This document shows positions 63,309 to 64,000 of a DNA stretch of 64,000 bases, one piece after another. The notes beneath the pieces are model-generated. The model ran no database searches and had not been told where the DNA came from. It saw only the letters and a program-made list of their open reading frames with translations. The DNA is from Prorocentrum cordatum. Taxonomy: Eukaryota > Sar > Dinophyceae > Prorocentrales > Prorocentraceae. The stretch covers positions 619,636 to 683,635 of the forward strand of contig CAUYUJ010008557.1 of the NCBI GenBank assembly GCA_963575745.1, in the 5' to 3' direction. A program made the translations under genes and the position numbers. Position 1 is the first letter of the stretch. The number at the start of each line of letters is the position of its first letter.

Positions 63309-64000
63309 ATGCCCGACTTGCCGGTGGCTGTCGCGCATTGGGCTGGGCAGGCAACCTTCGCCTGGCTCGGTTCCTGTCCGCGGTGCCCCGAGCCCGTCTG
63401 TGGCTCCCTCGTGTGCGGCGAGGTGCACTGCCCCCCGGCGCCAGCGTGCCCGCAGTGCCCCGCGTGCCCGGGCTGCCCCGGGGCCCCCGAGCCAGCCTGC
63501 ACCACCCCTGCGGCAGCGCCGCCGTGGCTCCCTGGCTGGATCGCGTCCGCTGGACTCCTGCTGCTGGGCGCGGCTGGGGGAGCAGTGGTGCCTGCCCTCG
63601 CGCTGGGCATCTGGCAGGTGCTGCGCTGGCTGACGGCTCAGTGTCCCCGCCGCGAGACTGATGGCGGCGGCGATGCCCCCAGCGGTACTACGACCCTGGC
63701 TGTGGCTCCGGTACCAGGGCGAAGCGCTGTACCACCAGCGGCGCGTCGTCGGAGTGCTGGCCTCCTCGGCGACTCAAGCGACTGACGCTGACGAGGTCAT
63801 CGGCGTCTCGCCGGACGGCGACCCCGAGCAGATCGACCTCTCGGGGGCCTCGCGGGACGTCGAGGCTTGGCGATGGTCGGAGGCCTTCCGCCCTCCCCCG
63901 CCTGGGATCCCGCGAGGCCAGGTGTACCGCTTCCAGCATGAGCCCGACGCCGCTGCCCTCGCCGCGATGCGCGTGGACGCGGAGGCGTTCTGCAACGCCG
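63309..64000 (+). CDS. Mobile-element-type polyprotein, N-terminal part, frameshifted, runs off the window
   Basis: From an ATG at 63309 the frame reads MPDLPVAVAHWAG, then a Cys-rich segment of C-P-x-C pairs (CPQCPACPGCPGAPEPAC), then a hydrophobic span (GWIASAGLLLLGAAGGAVV) likely to cross a membrane, and ends at 63785. A second frame starting at ATG 63661 reads LWLRYQGEALYHQRRVVGVL, SPDGDPEQIDLSG and GIPRGQVYRFQHEP and is open to the window end. Both halves recall one dinoflagellate mobile-element polyprotein family, so I infer a frameshift between about 63660 and 63720. The enzymatic domains, if any, lie beyond the window. Confidence 0.45.

Overview
The window reads as nuclear DNA of a dinoflagellate. 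The best evidence is a near-perfect relic of the dinoflagellate spliced leader (15557-15578, 21 of 22 positions) at the 5' end of a retroelement. Supporting evidence is the high GC content, the very large load of simple repeats and minisatellites, reading frames that resemble repetitive dinoflagellate protein families, and a run of three same-strand host-like genes. All family assignments were made by reading motifs; no database search was run.

Layout. 1-2.8 kb: minisatellites, including a 90-bp array. 3.76-13.86 kb: an old Copia-type LTR retrotransposon with 234/235-bp TG...CA repeats, a primer-binding site, and decayed gag, integrase, reverse transcriptase (RT) and RNase H. Its gag is split by a 1.7-kb foldback element and its RT by a 474-bp insert. 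15.56-22.99 kb: a decayed non-LTR retrotransposon (ORF1, endonuclease, RT) that starts with the spliced-leader relic. Its RT is cut at the YADD motif by a 1.5-kb low-complexity insert with a 9-bp target duplication. 23.0-25.65 kb: a minus-strand pseudogene of a repetitive dinoflagellate family, cut by a second insert of the same kind (1184 bp, 9-bp duplication, terminal inverted repeats). 27.2-31.4 kb: three minus-strand host-like genes, each with one or more reading-frame lesions; the middle one carries an RNA-recognition motif. 32.3-33.1 kb: the inverted 3' end of a related LINE. 34-38.5 kb: minisatellites and a very long (AGT)n tract. 38.7-40.4 kb: a minus-strand tyrosine recombinase cut off before its catalytic tyrosine. 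40.9-41.6 kb: an endonuclease fragment of another retroelement. 44.7-45.8 and 51.3-52.0 kb: further pieces of the low-complexity element family. 52.0-54.4 kb: a decayed A/C-rich coding region. 54.4-63.2 kb: almost only repeats. 63.3-64.0 kb: the start of a polyprotein resembling those of dinoflagellate mobile elements, running off the window.

The most unusual system is the insert family at 19954-21489, 23469-24652, about 44685-45838 and about 51340-52013. These inserts are almost wholly made of G-runs, C-runs, short tandem repeats and TTCGAA-like palindromes. Two of them make exact 9-bp duplications inside coding sequence, and conceptual removal of the insert with one duplicate restores the reading frame. 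The foldback element at 4748-6480 shares terminal sequence and may be a relative. They look like non-autonomous terminal-inverted-repeat transposons, perhaps Mutator-like given the 9-bp duplication, and are candidates for intron-generating elements. Most other genes here are dead mobile elements; the three minus-strand genes are the only plausible host genes.
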